Assembly: GCA_006386115.1 (NCBI GenBank)
Contig: VFIW01000022.1
Span: forward strand, 434,001-498,000
DNA length: 64,000 bases
DNA from: Globisporangium splendens
Lineage: Eukaryota; Oomycota; Peronosporomycetes; Pythiales; Pythiaceae
Direction of reading: 5' to 3'
This document shows positions 32,170 through 42,824 of this stretch, one piece after another. Under the pieces are notes generated by a model that saw nothing but the letters and a program-made list of their open reading frames with translations, made no database searches and was not told the DNA's origin. How positions within the stretch are numbered: position 1 is the stretch's first letter; every line of letters starts with the position of its first letter. A program made the translations under genes and the position numbers.

Positions 32170-33195
32170 ATGGACGCGCGTCCGACGGATGCGCTCGCTG
32201 GCGGCACCACCGTCGCAATGGCCGCAAAGAAGACCAACGGCTGCTTCGCACTTTGCAACGTGCGCTCCCCAGAGTAAGTCCACAGACCATTGTTGCGCGC
32301 CTCCCCTTCCCCCCATGATGCATGCTGACGCGCCGTCTCCCATGCCGCAGTCGCATAAGTAAGCGCGTAGCGACGTTTTGTTGTGTCCCAGCGACCCGCC
32401 AAGGCTCAACTTGAAGATGTTCCAGTTGTTGGCAAAGCGAAAGAAAATGAACAAGCAGCAAGACACCAACAGCAATGAGGCGCAGAGGCGACCCATGTTC
32501 GCCATGATTTGCGTCAACAACGTGAACCGCAGCACGGCCGCGCACGACCATCTGCAGGCCGCGGGGCTGCGCGTGTGCTCGTACGGCGCGGGGAGGTGCG
32601 TGAGCCTCCCCGGCGCCACGAGCACGACTCCGCGCGTGTTTGAGTTCGCGACGCCCTACGAGCGCATGCACGCGACTCTGCAGAGAGAGAACAGCGAGTT
32701 GTTTACGCGCAACGGCGTGCTGCAGATGCTCGAGCGCGACATCGCGACGAAGCCGTGCCCCGAGCGCTGGCAGAGCCTCAGCAACAAGCAACTGCAGCAG
32801 ATCGACGTCGTCGTGTGCCTCGACTACCGTGTGTTCCTGACCGTATTGGAAGGTACGATGAGGGCTGTTTTATTGCGTCGGTTTATATGCGTATTGCTGT
32901 GAGTTGTTGACCGTATTTGTGTGCGTCTGTAGACCTGAGTATGCGCATTCGCCTGAGTTTCAAGAAGAAGCGCCTGCATGTGATCTGTCTGGACGTGGAA
33001 GACACACCCGACGACGCAGTGCACGGCGGCCAGTTCGCGCTCTCGCTCTGCCAAGAGATCGATGACGCGGCTACTGGGAAGAACGATACCACAAAGAGTC
33101 CGGGAGACCTGACCGAAGACCGCGTCAAAGCCATCGTCATGGACTTTGAAAAGCGCCACCACCTGCAGATGTTCTACCTCGGACTGCGGCTGTGA
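32170..33195 (+). CDS. SSU72: RNA polymerase II CTD phosphatase SSU72
   Basis: Three exons: 32170-32273, 32392-32852, 32933-33195; 828 nt, 275 aa. The signature is the C-x5-R phosphatase loop ICVNNVNRSTAAH followed by SYGAG, as in SSU72, which dephosphorylates Ser5 and Ser7 of the RNA polymerase II CTD within the cleavage and polyadenylation machinery. The end EKRHHLQMFYLGLRL is the conserved SSU72 C-terminus. Family members are usually near 195-205 aa. The excess here is a 60- to 70-residue basic N-terminal extension spanning exon 1, and a short insert near TGKNDTTKSPGD. ATGs at 32218 (in frame) or 32417 are later alternatives, but exon 1 splices cleanly in phase. Confidence 0.88.
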
Positions 33196-33385
33196 GCGCT
33201 TGCGCTTCATAAGAGATGCGGAAGAAGACCGAATGGATGGTGTGTGGTAAACAAGGAAAGAAGGTCTGATTATGTTAATTAATGCCCAGGTGTGTGGTGT
33301 TGTAAAGTGTGGTAGTGATATCGTAAATATACAATGGCGAGCAAGATCGCACGATGTACATCTCATCCTCGCTCCTCTCCTCTCC

Positions 33386-34983
33386 TCACGATCCTTGGTT
33401 GGTCAGCGACAATTTCTTTTGCAGTTGCGTCTGGAGCTGCTCGGTTGGCTCACGATCGCCATCTTCGGGTTCCAAACTCTCACGATGTTCGTGCGTCTCG
33501 AAGGACGACGTGCAGACGCGGAAGAACTGCGTCTGGAGCTCGCGGAATTGCCGCAACTCGTGGTAAATGAACACGCTGCGCGCGTTTTCGTAGTAGACAA
33601 ACTTCTTCACCAGCGCGTCGGTCGCGCTCATGAGTGCATCACGAGCGGCTTGAAGCTAAGCCGCAAGCATAATGGATTGCAACATTGAATGAGGAACACA
33701 CGCCTACCAAAGAGTGCCATAGCTCTAGAATCGCTGTGCCACGTACTTTGACGTCACGTCGCACGATGGCGTCTGCTTTGCCGCGTTGCTTCGCGACACG
33801 GAGCTGCCCATCGATTCAGGAAGCGCGGATAAGGAGCGAGACAAAGTTCAGTCTTTCCATGCAATCTGAATGGAAGGATTGAGTGGTCTACCTTGCGGAC
33901 AGCCGAGTCAAAATCGAGCTTGCAGTTGGCGCGTGCATCCATTTCGCGCTATCATGGATGGATATACATGCAAAGCCGCAAGATCCAGTTATTGCACTAT
34001 CCACGAAAGCATGGCTTACAGCAGCGGAAAAGGAGTCTGCGCAATCAAATCACGAAATTAAACCCTCTCTCTTGCTCAGTACCTTGATCGCGCGCATGGC
34101 GTCCATTTTCTTCTCGAGCGAGGCGACGATCGTCGTGAGCACGACGCCCTGTAGGAAAATGGACCAAACAACAGCAAATCACATCAGACAATGAATTCTA
34201 ACAAGCCAACCAAAGAGACACGCGCATGAGACGTACAGCGAGGGATCGCGCATGGCTCTCTACGTTCGCCATGCTCTTGGGGAACTCCGCGTCATACGCC
34301 GTGGGCATCGCGCGTACTGGGTCCGATGGATTGAGCGACACGCGACTGGAGTTTGGTCCGTGGACGCGATCTGCAGGCTCGTGCTGCCAATGAGCGAGGC
34401 GCCATGGCCGAGCGCGACCAGATTCGTCGCAAAACTCTTGATGTGCATGGTCACGGCCGCAAGATGCTCGTGCAGGTCCAGTTGGCGGTCGCGAAGCGCT
34501 GCGTACTCGGCGTCGTCGGACGGCTCCGTGTGGTGCATCTTGACAAGCAGTTGCTGGATCATGCGGCGCTTGGTGCGGCGGAAGTTCTGGCGAAACCTGT
34601 CCGAGTGGGAACGCAGCGCAGCCGTAAATGGCGTCGAAGTAGGTGTGCTAGTGCCATGAGGCTTCGTCTCGCACTCTTGCGCGGGATTGTTGTTGTCCTT
34701 TACCAGCGATTTCTCGGAGAGATTCGCGTTGCTCCAGCACACGGCGTCGTGCGCCTGGTTCTTCGTGAATGGCGAGCGTGGGGTCGTCTGCGCCGGCACG
34801 ATGTAGAAGTTGGCATTGTTACTGCCCTCCGTGTTTCCTTCTTGATGCGCACCTGCCGCTCCACACACACACACACACAGGACAATAGAGGGAATGAACT
34901 GCTTGCTGCAGCCACCAAGGCAACCTATTCTTGCTGATGCGCATCAAAAGATCTATTTTTACCATTCCATGGATTTCCCCCAT
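33386..34983 (-). pseudogene. BAR-domain protein gene with one-base frame break
   Basis: Exons (minus strand): 34983-34925 (tentative), 34821-34237, 34148-34083, 33948-33892, 33803-33747, 33655-33386. The middle exons are 66, 57 and 57 nt, all phase 0. The product is an amphipathic helical protein with BAR features: DRFRQNFRRTKRRM near the start, KLDFDSAVRK, and FVYYENARSVFIYHELRQFR near the end. Such dimers bind and bend membranes in endocytosis or traffic. Within exon 2, at about 34331-34352, the frame changes: before it the good frame ends near SFATNLVALGHGASLIG, after it another frame reads DPVRAMPTAYDAEF. The total is one base short of a multiple of three, so a single missing base (mutation or sequence error) is the simplest explanation. 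If it is an error, this is an intact gene of about 364 residues. Confidence 0.7.
34862..34881. repeat. CA/GT microsatellite
   Basis: (CA)n run of about 18 bases inside the tentative first intron of the BAR gene, where it would form part of the 3' splice region. Confidence 0.8.
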
Positions 34984-35936
34984 TTTGTCATGGCATGAAG
35001 GTGCGCGTTCCTCTTTTACGCAGAGTGGCGGATCGATGGAACAGAAATCCGTATTTGAAGTTGCAGTTTTTTTCTTTTTTGGCAACGCATGCACACGAAA
35101 ATGTGTGATTGCAAGCGATTGCGCCGAGTGCCTCTTCGCGGTGACTAGCAATCACAGTCCTACCTCTACACAGTGCTTCATCACGAGAGTCCAGATTATC
35201 GAATTATACAGGCAAAGGAGCGATTATTCACAAAGAACAGAAACCATGTTAAATCGTTTTTTTGCTTCCTATTACATTTTATAAGCAGTAAAGCAGAGGA
35301 CACCTTCGCGTCTGCACCATTAATAAAAAGCACTGGCATGATGTCGTCCGCCCTCGTCCGTCCCATCTCGATGGCTGACCTCTGGCTCGAAGACTCCAGA
35401 CTGACTGACTGTTTTCGCTGTCCTTCTGAGTTCTTGCCATAGTGGACTGCTGACGTGCAACATACATCAAAATAGGAGCATGAAGCAAGCAAGCTGCAAG
35501 GCGGCACCCGCGATCGCAGCAAGAGAGTGAACGAGAGCAGACCCCCTGGCGTATGTTGACGAGCCCAGCTACCAGTTTTCCAGGACCAGAGAGCACCAAA
35601 TTTCCAGAAATCTTTCCCTTCAGCCATTCCAAACTGCGCCTTAATTTGCAATGATAGTACCCTTCTTGTACTAAAACCAATCCTTCACACCCTTTTCGGC
35701 GGAAAAGTATCCGACTTCCCCTTCCCCACTGTCGACCAGCTGGTGCTCCGGAACTCGTGCTGTCGCGCGAAGGTCGCGCGAACGCTATTTGGCTGTGCGC
35801 GTGGAGGGGCAACTGTGGGTGCGCGCGACAGCATCCCATTTCGCGAAGAGCTCCATACTGGTGACGTATTCTGGCGGCGGTTCGCATCTCTCTCTCTCTC
35901 TCTCTCTCTCTGCGCGTGTGTGACTCTCTCTGCAAG
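34984..35936. other. Divergent promoter region, BAR / PH-WW genes
   Basis: No gene seen. A CT repeat at 35887-35911 lies 25 bp before the PH-WW start codon, a common 5'-UTR feature in this window. Confidence 0.5.
35887..35911 (+). repeat. CT microsatellite in 5' UTR
   Basis: Uninterrupted CT dinucleotides directly before the PH-WW gene. Confidence 0.8.
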
Positions 35937-37889
35937 ATGCCGATGGACAGCTACCCCCGCAGCGGGGACGAGCGCCGCCACAAGAACGCGACGGAGCCCG
36001 TGGGCAAGAACCGCAGCGCGTCGGTGCAGTCGTCCGTGAGCACCGCGAGCACGAGCAGCAACCAGAGCTCCAAGTCGGCGTTCAAGTCGTCATCGTCGTC
36101 ATCGAAGTCGTCTTCGTCCTCGTCCAAGCGGTCCCGCGCGCGGTTCTCGGTGCCCGAAGACGCTGAGGGGCTCTCGCGGTTCGCGTCGCTCTCGGGTTTT
36201 CTGCGCAAACAGGCTGACAACGAGGAAGGCGCGTGGAACAAATACTACTTTTGCGTCCGCCCCGCGACGTATTTATATTACTACAACACGCCCACGGACG
36301 ACCGACCGCGCGGCATTATCGACATGGAGTTCCTCAAGGATATCCGATGGAACGTCGACTGTCTGCAGCGGTGTGTCGGTGGTAGTGAGAACTGTTTCCG
36401 CGTGACGGGTCAGATGGCCAAGGGCACCCACAACGGTGGCGACTCCGATAAAGCGAGGTTACGGCCGCTGTTCTTGGATCCAGAGACTCGTGAGGAAGCG
36501 CAACAGTGGATGGAGGCGTTCGAGAACCATCGCTTCAACGCAGAGCATGCCAACGGGTACTACTCGATGCGCAAAAAGATCAGGGAGGCTGAAGATACCC
36601 TCGCACAATTGACCGAAGACGCACAGCGTGCAGCGACTATCGCGAATACCATTCGCCAGAAAGGGCGAACGCTGTTGAGCACATTGCGTGGCATCGAAGC
36701 AGATCCATCGATCTCGACTGTCGATGAGCTGGCTCGCGGGTCGTTCGATGTCGATGCAAACCATGACGATCTGTTCTCCACACTTGAAGCGATTGAGCTG
36801 CTCGTCGAGGATTTTAGCGCCGAAGCCGCGCAGCAAGCCAAGGTGATCGAGACTTTGCGGCAACGCGAAGCTCAGCAGGAGAAGAAGCTTCGTGAAGTGA
36901 CCAAGTTCGTTGCACCTGTGCGAAAACTCGAACCGGTCGTGGACGCACAGCAGCAGGCTGTTGCCATGGATACCTCCAACATCATTGATTCCGACGAGTT
37001 TAGCCGCATGGAGCGAGCAGGCATGGCAAAGGGACGAAGCACGTCGGATGTGCGCGAGCTGTTCAAGAAGACGACGGGTTTCTTGTCGGGAAAGAAAGCT
37101 GCTGAGAACAGTACCACGGCCAACACCACCAACGCAGTCGCCGCAATGTCTCCAAAGGTCCTCGAACCATGTCGTGAGGAAGACGAAGAGTCTGGGGACG
37201 AGACAGCGGCGGCAGCGCCAGCCAAGAAAGCAGGTTTTGTGAATGCGCTCAAGAAGCGCGTGACAAAAACCACGACCACGAGCTCCACGGCCACAACTCC
37301 AGTGCCAGCGCAAGCTCCAAGCTCACCCAAGTCGCCCCAGTCATCGCCACGACGATCAGACGACACCATCTCCATTTCCACCGATCGCGGATCCGCGGAC
37401 TCAATGGGCGTCGTGGAAACTGAAAAGCTGCCGGACGGGTGGAGCAAGCGCGAAAGCCGCACGCATCCTGGCGACTTTTACTATGTGCACACTGCGTCGG
37501 GCTACACAACGTGGGAAGTGCCTACTGAGGCCATGATGGCGTACATTGGCATCGATGAGGACGATAACGACTCTGGGAGCACCAGCAGCAGCAAATACAG
37601 GAAAATGACGGTAACGGCGAGTCAGGAGGTCTTCGAGAAGAGCGATTTCTACGCCGACCAGCCCATGGGCTCTCTGGCTGCCGTCGCGCAAGCCGTCGTC
37701 CAGGCTGAAGAAGACGCCGCAGAAAGCGACGACGGCAGCAAACCCGCGGCCAAGAAGTCGAAAGGATGGGGGTTCCTGAAAAAGTTCCCCAAGAAAGCGC
37801 TAGGAAAAGCCACGACGGGGTCTCCAAAGGACGCCACAGCGTCGCCAGTGATCGCAGTCGAGCACGAAGACGGACGCCATGAGTTCTAA
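35937..37889 (+). CDS. PH- and WW-domain protein
   Basis: Single exon, 650 aa from the ATG at 35937. After a Ser-rich basic leader comes a PH domain (about 78-200) starting SGFLRKQADNEEGAWNKYYF and ending with the helix EEAQQWMEAFENHRF. A long coiled coil follows (about 205-340), then a low-complexity Lys/Thr/Pro region, and a WW domain (about 498-530) with PDGWSKRES..GDFYYVHTASGYTTWEVP, both signature Trp present. PH domains bind phosphoinositides and WW domains bind Pro-rich ligands, so it is probably a membrane-associated adaptor. The basic C-terminus (KKSKGWGFLKKFPKKALGK) could add membrane binding. The combination with a central coiled coil is not one I can name. Confidence 0.85.
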   Translation: MPMDSYPRSGDERRHKNATEPVGKNRSASVQSSVSTASTSSNQSSKSAFKSSSSSSKSSSSSSKRSRARFSVPEDAEGLSRFASLSGFLRKQADNEEGAWNKYYFCVRPATYLYYYNTPTDDRPRGIIDMEFLKDIRWNVDCLQRCVGGSENCFRVTGQMAKGTHNGGDSDKARLRPLFLDPETREEAQQWMEAFENHRFNAEHANGYYSMRKKIREAEDTLAQLTEDAQRAATIANTIRQKGRTLLSTLRGIEADPSISTVDELARGSFDVDANHDDLFSTLEAIELLVEDFSAEAAQQAKVIETLRQREAQQEKKLREVTKFVAPVRKLEPVVDAQQQAVAMDTSNIIDSDEFSRMERAGMAKGRSTSDVRELFKKTTGFLSGKKAAENSTTANTTNAVAAMSPKVLEPCREEDEESGDETAAAAPAKKAGFVNALKKRVTKTTTTSSTATTPVPAQAPSSPKSPQSSPRRSDDTISISTDRGSADSMGVVETEKLPDGWSKRESRTHPGDFYYVHTASGYTTWEVPTEAMMAYIGIDEDDNDSGSTSSSKYRKMTVTASQEVFEKSDFYADQPMGSLAAVAQAVVQAEEDAAESDDGSKPAAKKSKGWGFLKKFPKKALGKATTGSPKDATASPVIAVEHEDGRHEF

Positions 37890-38561
37890 GCAGATCCTGC
37901 TTTGAGTCGTATGCAAAGACGCAGCGTCCTTGCTGTACAATAGAACCCCCACATATCGATCGCGTCGCAAATGAAAACGAAAACAAAGAGTAAGCGCCTA
38001 AATGCGAACAAATATCACAAATACCTTTGACTTCCCACAGATTTGACGATTTTTAAGTGAGTGCGCTCAGGTTGGATTTGTGCTTTTACGATTGACGGAG
38101 CACCTGTATTTTCACAAAAGCTGCTACGCCATTTCTGTAATGGAGGACGAAAAGCACCACATATCCCAGCTGCTGAAGCCCACAAGCACACACAAACAAT
38201 GTGGTTTCATCGATGCAACACACAAGGTAATGCAAAAAAAGCAAGAATATCCTCTGTCGGCAAACACGCAGATGCAGTTCCCATGCAGTTTTCTCAATTC
38301 GCCATGTTGTTTTTTATTTCCTGTTGTTTTCTTTTTCTTCGTCTTCCATCGTCCGCAAGTGGTGATCTAAACCGCTCTTCTCTCCGTCTTCATGTGCTCT
38401 CTCTTGCGCGTGTAGCTCATTCTCTCGCTGGGGATGTCTGGTGTCGTGTAGTATTATAGAGTGTGTGACTGCGCCGGACGTCCGTGTCAGCTCCTGTAAT
38501 GGGGATCGCCTGCACCCTGCCGCCGCCGTGATGACCGATATATACTGTAGCTGTTGTCCAT
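37890..38561. other. Convergent intergenic region
   Basis: 3' regions of the flanking genes; no gene recognised. Confidence 0.45.
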
Positions 38562-38777
38562 TTACTCCGGTCGCGTGTGGCTCGCCAGCTTGCGGCGCTC
38601 CTCCGAGGGGAACTTGACATGGTTGCCGCGCGAGTAGAGCGCCAGCGGCAGGATGGTGAGCGTCATGACCACGAGCGCCGTGCCGGTCTTGCCGCGCCAG
38701 TTCTTGGTCTCGTGCCACCAGCCGCCTGCTGGGGACCACGTCGCCTTCGGGTAAGGGAACTTGTCCACGCCGCCCAT
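38562..38777 (-). CDS. Small single-pass membrane protein, probably mitochondrial
   Basis: 71 aa. The start FPYPKATWSPAGGWW followed by a single hydrophobic helix (ALVVMTLTILPLALYS) and a basic end resembles short proteins with a YPK-x-W-S-P-A-G-G-W-W motif found in fungi, algae and plants. I believe these are small mitochondrial inner-membrane or respiratory-complex-associated proteins, but cannot confirm the name. The ATG at 38777 is the only sensible start, since the frame upstream is not protein-like. A GA repeat lies upstream at about 38841-38860. The short length makes it easy to miss. Confidence 0.6.
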   Translation of the reverse strand: MGGVDKFPYPKATWSPAGGWWHETKNWRGKTGTALVVMTLTILPLALYSRGNHVKFPSEERRKLASHTRPE

Positions 38778-38839
38778 GTTGCTCTGCTGCTGCTGCTGCC
38801 ACTGCTTGCGCACTACCCACTCACTCGCTCCCCCATAAC

Positions 38840-38861
38840 AGAGAGAGAGAGAGAGAGAGAA
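38840..38861. repeat. GA microsatellite
   Basis: (GA)n of about 20 bases upstream of the 71-aa gene (CT on its coding strand), like the CT tract before the PH-WW gene. Confidence 0.75.
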
Positions 38862-39101
38862 AAACCTCGATCCCGGTGGGCTGATCGAGCGGCCGCGAGT
38901 GGCTGTTGAAGAATAAAACCTCATTCAACGAACCTATTAGCATAAATCAGTGTGCTTGGTTTGATACCTTTTGGAGGGGTTCATACCAAGTATCACGACA
39001 CGAAGTGGCATGATACCAAACACTTTTGCCAAAAGAGCATTCAAACGCGAGATATATAAATGCGCACAATGCGAGAGAAAGAGTGAAATGAGGACGATGG
39101 A

Positions 39102-40970
39102 CTACTCCAGGTTGAGCTGTTCATACATGGCGCGCGACTCGACGTACGTCTTGGGCGTCTTCCACCACACGTAAACCTTCATGTTGGTCGGGTACACCCT
39201 CCGGGCGTCGGCGCTGACGTCCGCGCGGTGGTCCCACTTCGCGTTCGTCTTCGAGTTGGCGTGGATCTGCAGCGCGAGCTTGACGGTGCTGTGGTAGACC
39301 TGGAGCCGCTGCTTCTTCACTGCTGCCTCGGGTTCCTGCCACTGGATGTGGTCCACGTACGGGAAGTAGAAGTTCTGCGGTAGCACGTTGTTGAGCACAC
39401 CTACGAGCGACAGCAGGACGTCCGATGCCGCCGTCTGCCACGGGATGTCCGTGTCGTGCTGCCCGAATCCCTCGCGCATGTTGAAGTAGTTGATCGCGTG
39501 CTTGATCTTGGGCTTGAGCGAGAAGTACTCGCAGTTCGTGTACCTGCAGAGCACCTCGGCGGCCTCAATCATGCGCTGCACGTCCTGCTCGCGCGCGCCG
39601 CGGAACACGACGGCGGTTTTCCCGACGTTGCACCATGGCGGAAGGTTCTCCGGGTCCGTGTACCCAATGCGCAAAGCCGCGTTCCCGTTGTTGTTGTTCG
39701 GGTCGCTGTCCTTGTCCATGTGATCGGGGCAATTACGCATCTTGTCGAGGAAGTCTTCAATGTCCTGCACGGTCTCAGCGTACACGAGCGTCTGCAGCGG
39801 CGTATCGACGTTCGCGACCTTGTTGCCGCGTCCATGCTGGTGGTCGAAGATGTACTCGCGCAGGTGCAGAGCTGATCCGACGGTGGCCGCGTGATCTTTC
39901 CCAGGCAAACTCTTGGGGTCCATGGCCACTTTGCCGCCGTACGTGTTCAAGTTGAGGTACTTGCGCATGACGTGGGACAAATGCATGTCCTCCGAGGTCT
40001 CCCAGGACGGCGGTCGCTCCTTCACGAAGTACTCGAGCCAGCTCTGCTGCAGGAACCACATGCCGCTCAAGTAATCCTGCTCGGCAAAGTCCTCGCTCTC
40101 GACGTTGTACCCGACGCGCGGCCAGCTCTTGTAGCCGTCAAAGGCTGGCGCGCGCAGATGGCCGAAGTTTCCCCAGACGCCCGGCAGCTTCTTCATGTAC
40201 GTGATGTAATCGGCGACCGTCGTGTCGTCGATCATCTTGTCGTCGTCCACGATGAGCACGTACTTGGTCTTGGCCATGTACGCCAGCAGGAAGCGGCCGT
40301 GGAACTTGTGGTTGAAGTTGGAGGCCGTGAACACGAGGTTCGGGATCTTGGCCTTGAATTTGTCGACGACCTTCTCGAAGTCCTTTTGCTTTGGCGAGTT
40401 GAAGCTCATGACCCAGACGTCGGGCTTGGTCTTGAGATTCTTCTGACGCGCAGCGGCTTCCAATTGCATCTCGAGCGCCTTCGGCTCGCCTTGGAACACG
40501 TTGAAGATGATGGTCGTCGACGTGTCGTTGCTGGAATCAAAGTACGAGCTGTAGAACTCCTCCTGCATCGGCCACTGCTCCTTCGGCGGCGTCACCCTGA
40601 GCGTCTCGACCTCCGAAAGGACCGCGTCTGTGTCCGTTGCGCGGCGAACAGTAGCAGTGGCTTCGGCTTTACGTCCATTAGTCAAAGGTGATAGGCGGGC
40701 GGCCCAGTCATGACGGACGTCCAAGCGCGTCGTGCGGAACGTGCCCATGACGCTCACCATGTAAACGCACCAGACCACGAGCAGCAGCGTCAGCATGCCG
40801 ACCGCGAGCGACCGAAGCGACACGCGCACATGGCGCACAGACAGGTCGCCAGAACTGAGGCGCTTCTCGCGCATGACCACCGCTGCAGTTGTTGGTCGCC
40901 CAGGCAATCGACGAATGATCCAACTGGGCTTCAAATGCGCGGAAAGCACACCAGCAGCATGAGATCGCAT
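39102..40970 (-). CDS. Type II membrane glycosyltransferase-like protein (DXD)
   Basis: Single exon, 622 aa. A short basic cytosolic N-terminus precedes one transmembrane helix (about 54-75), then a lumenal domain: Golgi type II topology. The catalytic region looks like a GT-A fold: TKYVLIVDDDKMIDD with the DDD at about 242-244 for metal and nucleotide-sugar binding, then DYLSGMWFLQQSW and WETSEDMHLS (about 323-332), where the Glu-Asp pair resembles the acceptor-activating motif of GT-A enzymes. The C-terminal 250 residues have no recognisable domain. It probably glycosylates secreted or wall components. The GT family and sugar cannot be named from the sequence. Confidence 0.75.
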   Translation of the reverse strand: MRSHAAGVLSAHLKPSWIIRRLPGRPTTAAVVMREKRLSSGDLSVRHVRVSLRSLAVGMLTLLLVVWCVYMVSVMGTFRTTRLDVRHDWAARLSPLTNGRKAEATATVRRATDTDAVLSEVETLRVTPPKEQWPMQEEFYSSYFDSSNDTSTTIIFNVFQGEPKALEMQLEAAARQKNLKTKPDVWVMSFNSPKQKDFEKVVDKFKAKIPNLVFTASNFNHKFHGRFLLAYMAKTKYVLIVDDDKMIDDTTVADYITYMKKLPGVWGNFGHLRAPAFDGYKSWPRVGYNVESEDFAEQDYLSGMWFLQQSWLEYFVKERPPSWETSEDMHLSHVMRKYLNLNTYGGKVAMDPKSLPGKDHAATVGSALHLREYIFDHQHGRGNKVANVDTPLQTLVYAETVQDIEDFLDKMRNCPDHMDKDSDPNNNNGNAALRIGYTDPENLPPWCNVGKTAVVFRGAREQDVQRMIEAAEVLCRYTNCEYFSLKPKIKHAINYFNMREGFGQHDTDIPWQTAASDVLLSLVGVLNNVLPQNFYFPYVDHIQWQEPEAAVKKQRLQVYHSTVKLALQIHANSKTNAKWDHRADVSADARRVYPTNMKVYVWWKTPKTYVESRAMYEQLNLE

Positions 40971-41305
40971 GGATAACGACCGTTTTTGCGCCTCTTCCCG
41001 CCGTTACCCTCCGTTTCATCGATAGTTCATTACCTGATAATAAAGAGGTACATATTTTCAAAAACTAGAGGGCATTCATGTAGCAAGATATTACTGAGAT
41101 AGTGGGCATGCACTATAAAGAGGTACATTCCAAACATTAGACTTTTAGTCAAAACAAGCTCTATTTGGAGAGCATCATGCGACGCGGCGTGCACATGTGC
41201 CTTCCTCCATGATCCCATAGACCTCACTCACACAAGCAAACGCTGGTCTATATTACGATTAGATATCCATATAGCCCCTCCCTATCTGACTGACAATGTT
41301 TGGAT
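40971..41305. other. Intergenic region
   Basis: Spacer between the glycosyltransferase start and the eIF3e stop (both minus). A near-direct repeat of TAAAGAGGTACAT occurs at about 41041 and 41116. Confidence 0.45.
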
Positions 41306-42824
41306 TTATTGGTACGTCTTTCGCTTGCCCATCCGCTCGAACTGCGACACCATGGAGGTTGTGCGCGCAGCGAGGTCGCGGGTCTTGTCGATCACCTGGC
41401 GGTAGACCGAGTTCTGCGGCGTGCCCATGACGATGAGCCCCTCCTGCGAGTCGATCTTGGCGTCCAGGCGCGCGTTGCGGATCAGGTTCACGATCCACTT
41501 CTCTGTTTCTCCGTCCTCCTCCATCGCGAGTTTCGACGACAGGTTCTTCATGTCGATCGTGCGGTGCACACGGCAATAGAGCTCGAAAATCGCCAGACGC
41601 GCCGCCTCCATGAAGTCGCCCATGTTCTTCTCGTACAAGAAGAAGTCGCTCGCGAGCACCACTTCGCACTCGCGCAACTGCTCCTGCGCCGACTCAAAGT
41701 CAAAGTTCACGAACAGGTTCTCGACAAACGCCGTGATCGGGTCGTTGTACCCCTTGTCGTCCACGCGGTAGATGCGCAGCAGCTCCTTGATCAGGTTGCG
41801 GCGGCGCTTGTGCAGGATCACACCGGCCGAGAGATATCGCATGAGCCACGGCGCGTTGCTCTGGATCGCCTCCACGCAGCGCGACTGCAGCATGAAGTCC
41901 ACGACCGTGTCGCGGCCTTCCTCGTGCCACGCAAACACAAACAGCGACCAGTGCAGCAACCACGTGCGCTGCTGCAATTGCTCCACAGGCGTCATGATGT
42001 TCTGCAGCAGTAGCAGTGTAATGATACATAGTTCAGTTTGTGGACATCCACATCCATCGTACAAACGCAAGATGCACGTACGCTGCTTTCAATCACGTCG
42101 TTGATACGCGCAATGTCGGCGAGCGCGTCTTCCCAGCGGAAGATCAAAATCTCAGCCGCGAGCTTGCCCCACAACGCGTTCAGGTACTGCTGCGACGAGT
42201 TCGGGATGAGCACGCCGTAGTACGTCAAGTACGTCAAGCAGTCCTGGTAGTTGCCGCATTCGTACTGCAACTTGGCGTATTTGTAGAGACCGTCCAACAC
42301 CGCTGGCGTGATCTATCATCACAAACAGAACGATCCAATAAAACAATAATGAAAGCATGAGACCACGAAGCTCTCCATCCTTCCCCACAACAATAATAGC
42401 ATAACAAACGTCTGCATACCCCTTCGTTCTGCTCCAAGTAGCTCGCGTTGAGCAAGTTCTCCGACTGCAACTGCATGATCTTTTCTTCGTCCTCGATCAA
42501 CTCGAGCATCAAGCGGCACTCCGCCTTGGCGTAGCTCAACGAGTCCAAGATCGCGCCGCGGCGGTCCTCGAACTCAGCCGGCACGTCGCTCGTGTTGTGC
42601 AGCGTCTGGTAGATCTCGACGGCGAAGTCGGCCATGTTGGTCGGCTTCAGCAGCGACAGCTTGGCGGCCATGAGCTGGTCTTCCTCGTAGAGCTCATTGC
42701 TCGACAGGAAGTCGATGAGCGGGAACATGAAGTGCAGGTCCATGAAGGGCGCGAGCGTGTTCGTGAGGTCATACTTGGCGTTGGGCAGCACGGTCGGCGC
42801 CACGATCTCTTCTTCGGTCGCCAT
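41306..42824 (-). CDS. EIF3E: Translation initiation factor eIF3 subunit e (INT6)
   Basis: Three exons: 42824-42420, 42312-42082, 42001-41306; 1332 nt, 443 aa, close to the 445 aa of animal eIF3e. The start KYDLTNTLAPFMDLHFMFPLIDFL, the LQQRTWLLHWSLFVF segment and the C-terminal PCI domain (ending in EKWIVNLIRNARLDAKIDSQEGLIVMG) are diagnostic. It is part of the eIF3 complex that bridges the 40S ribosome and mRNA. In animals it also contacts the proteasome lid and COP9 signalosome, PCI-complex relatives. Introns are 80 and 107 bp, GT-AG. Both splice joins keep the conserved sequence intact. Confidence 0.95.

Noticed and set aside
35279..35935. 218-codon minus frame upstream of the PH-WW gene
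   Set aside because: Begins in the CT/GA repeat and has no domain; it lies in a probable promoter and 5' UTR.
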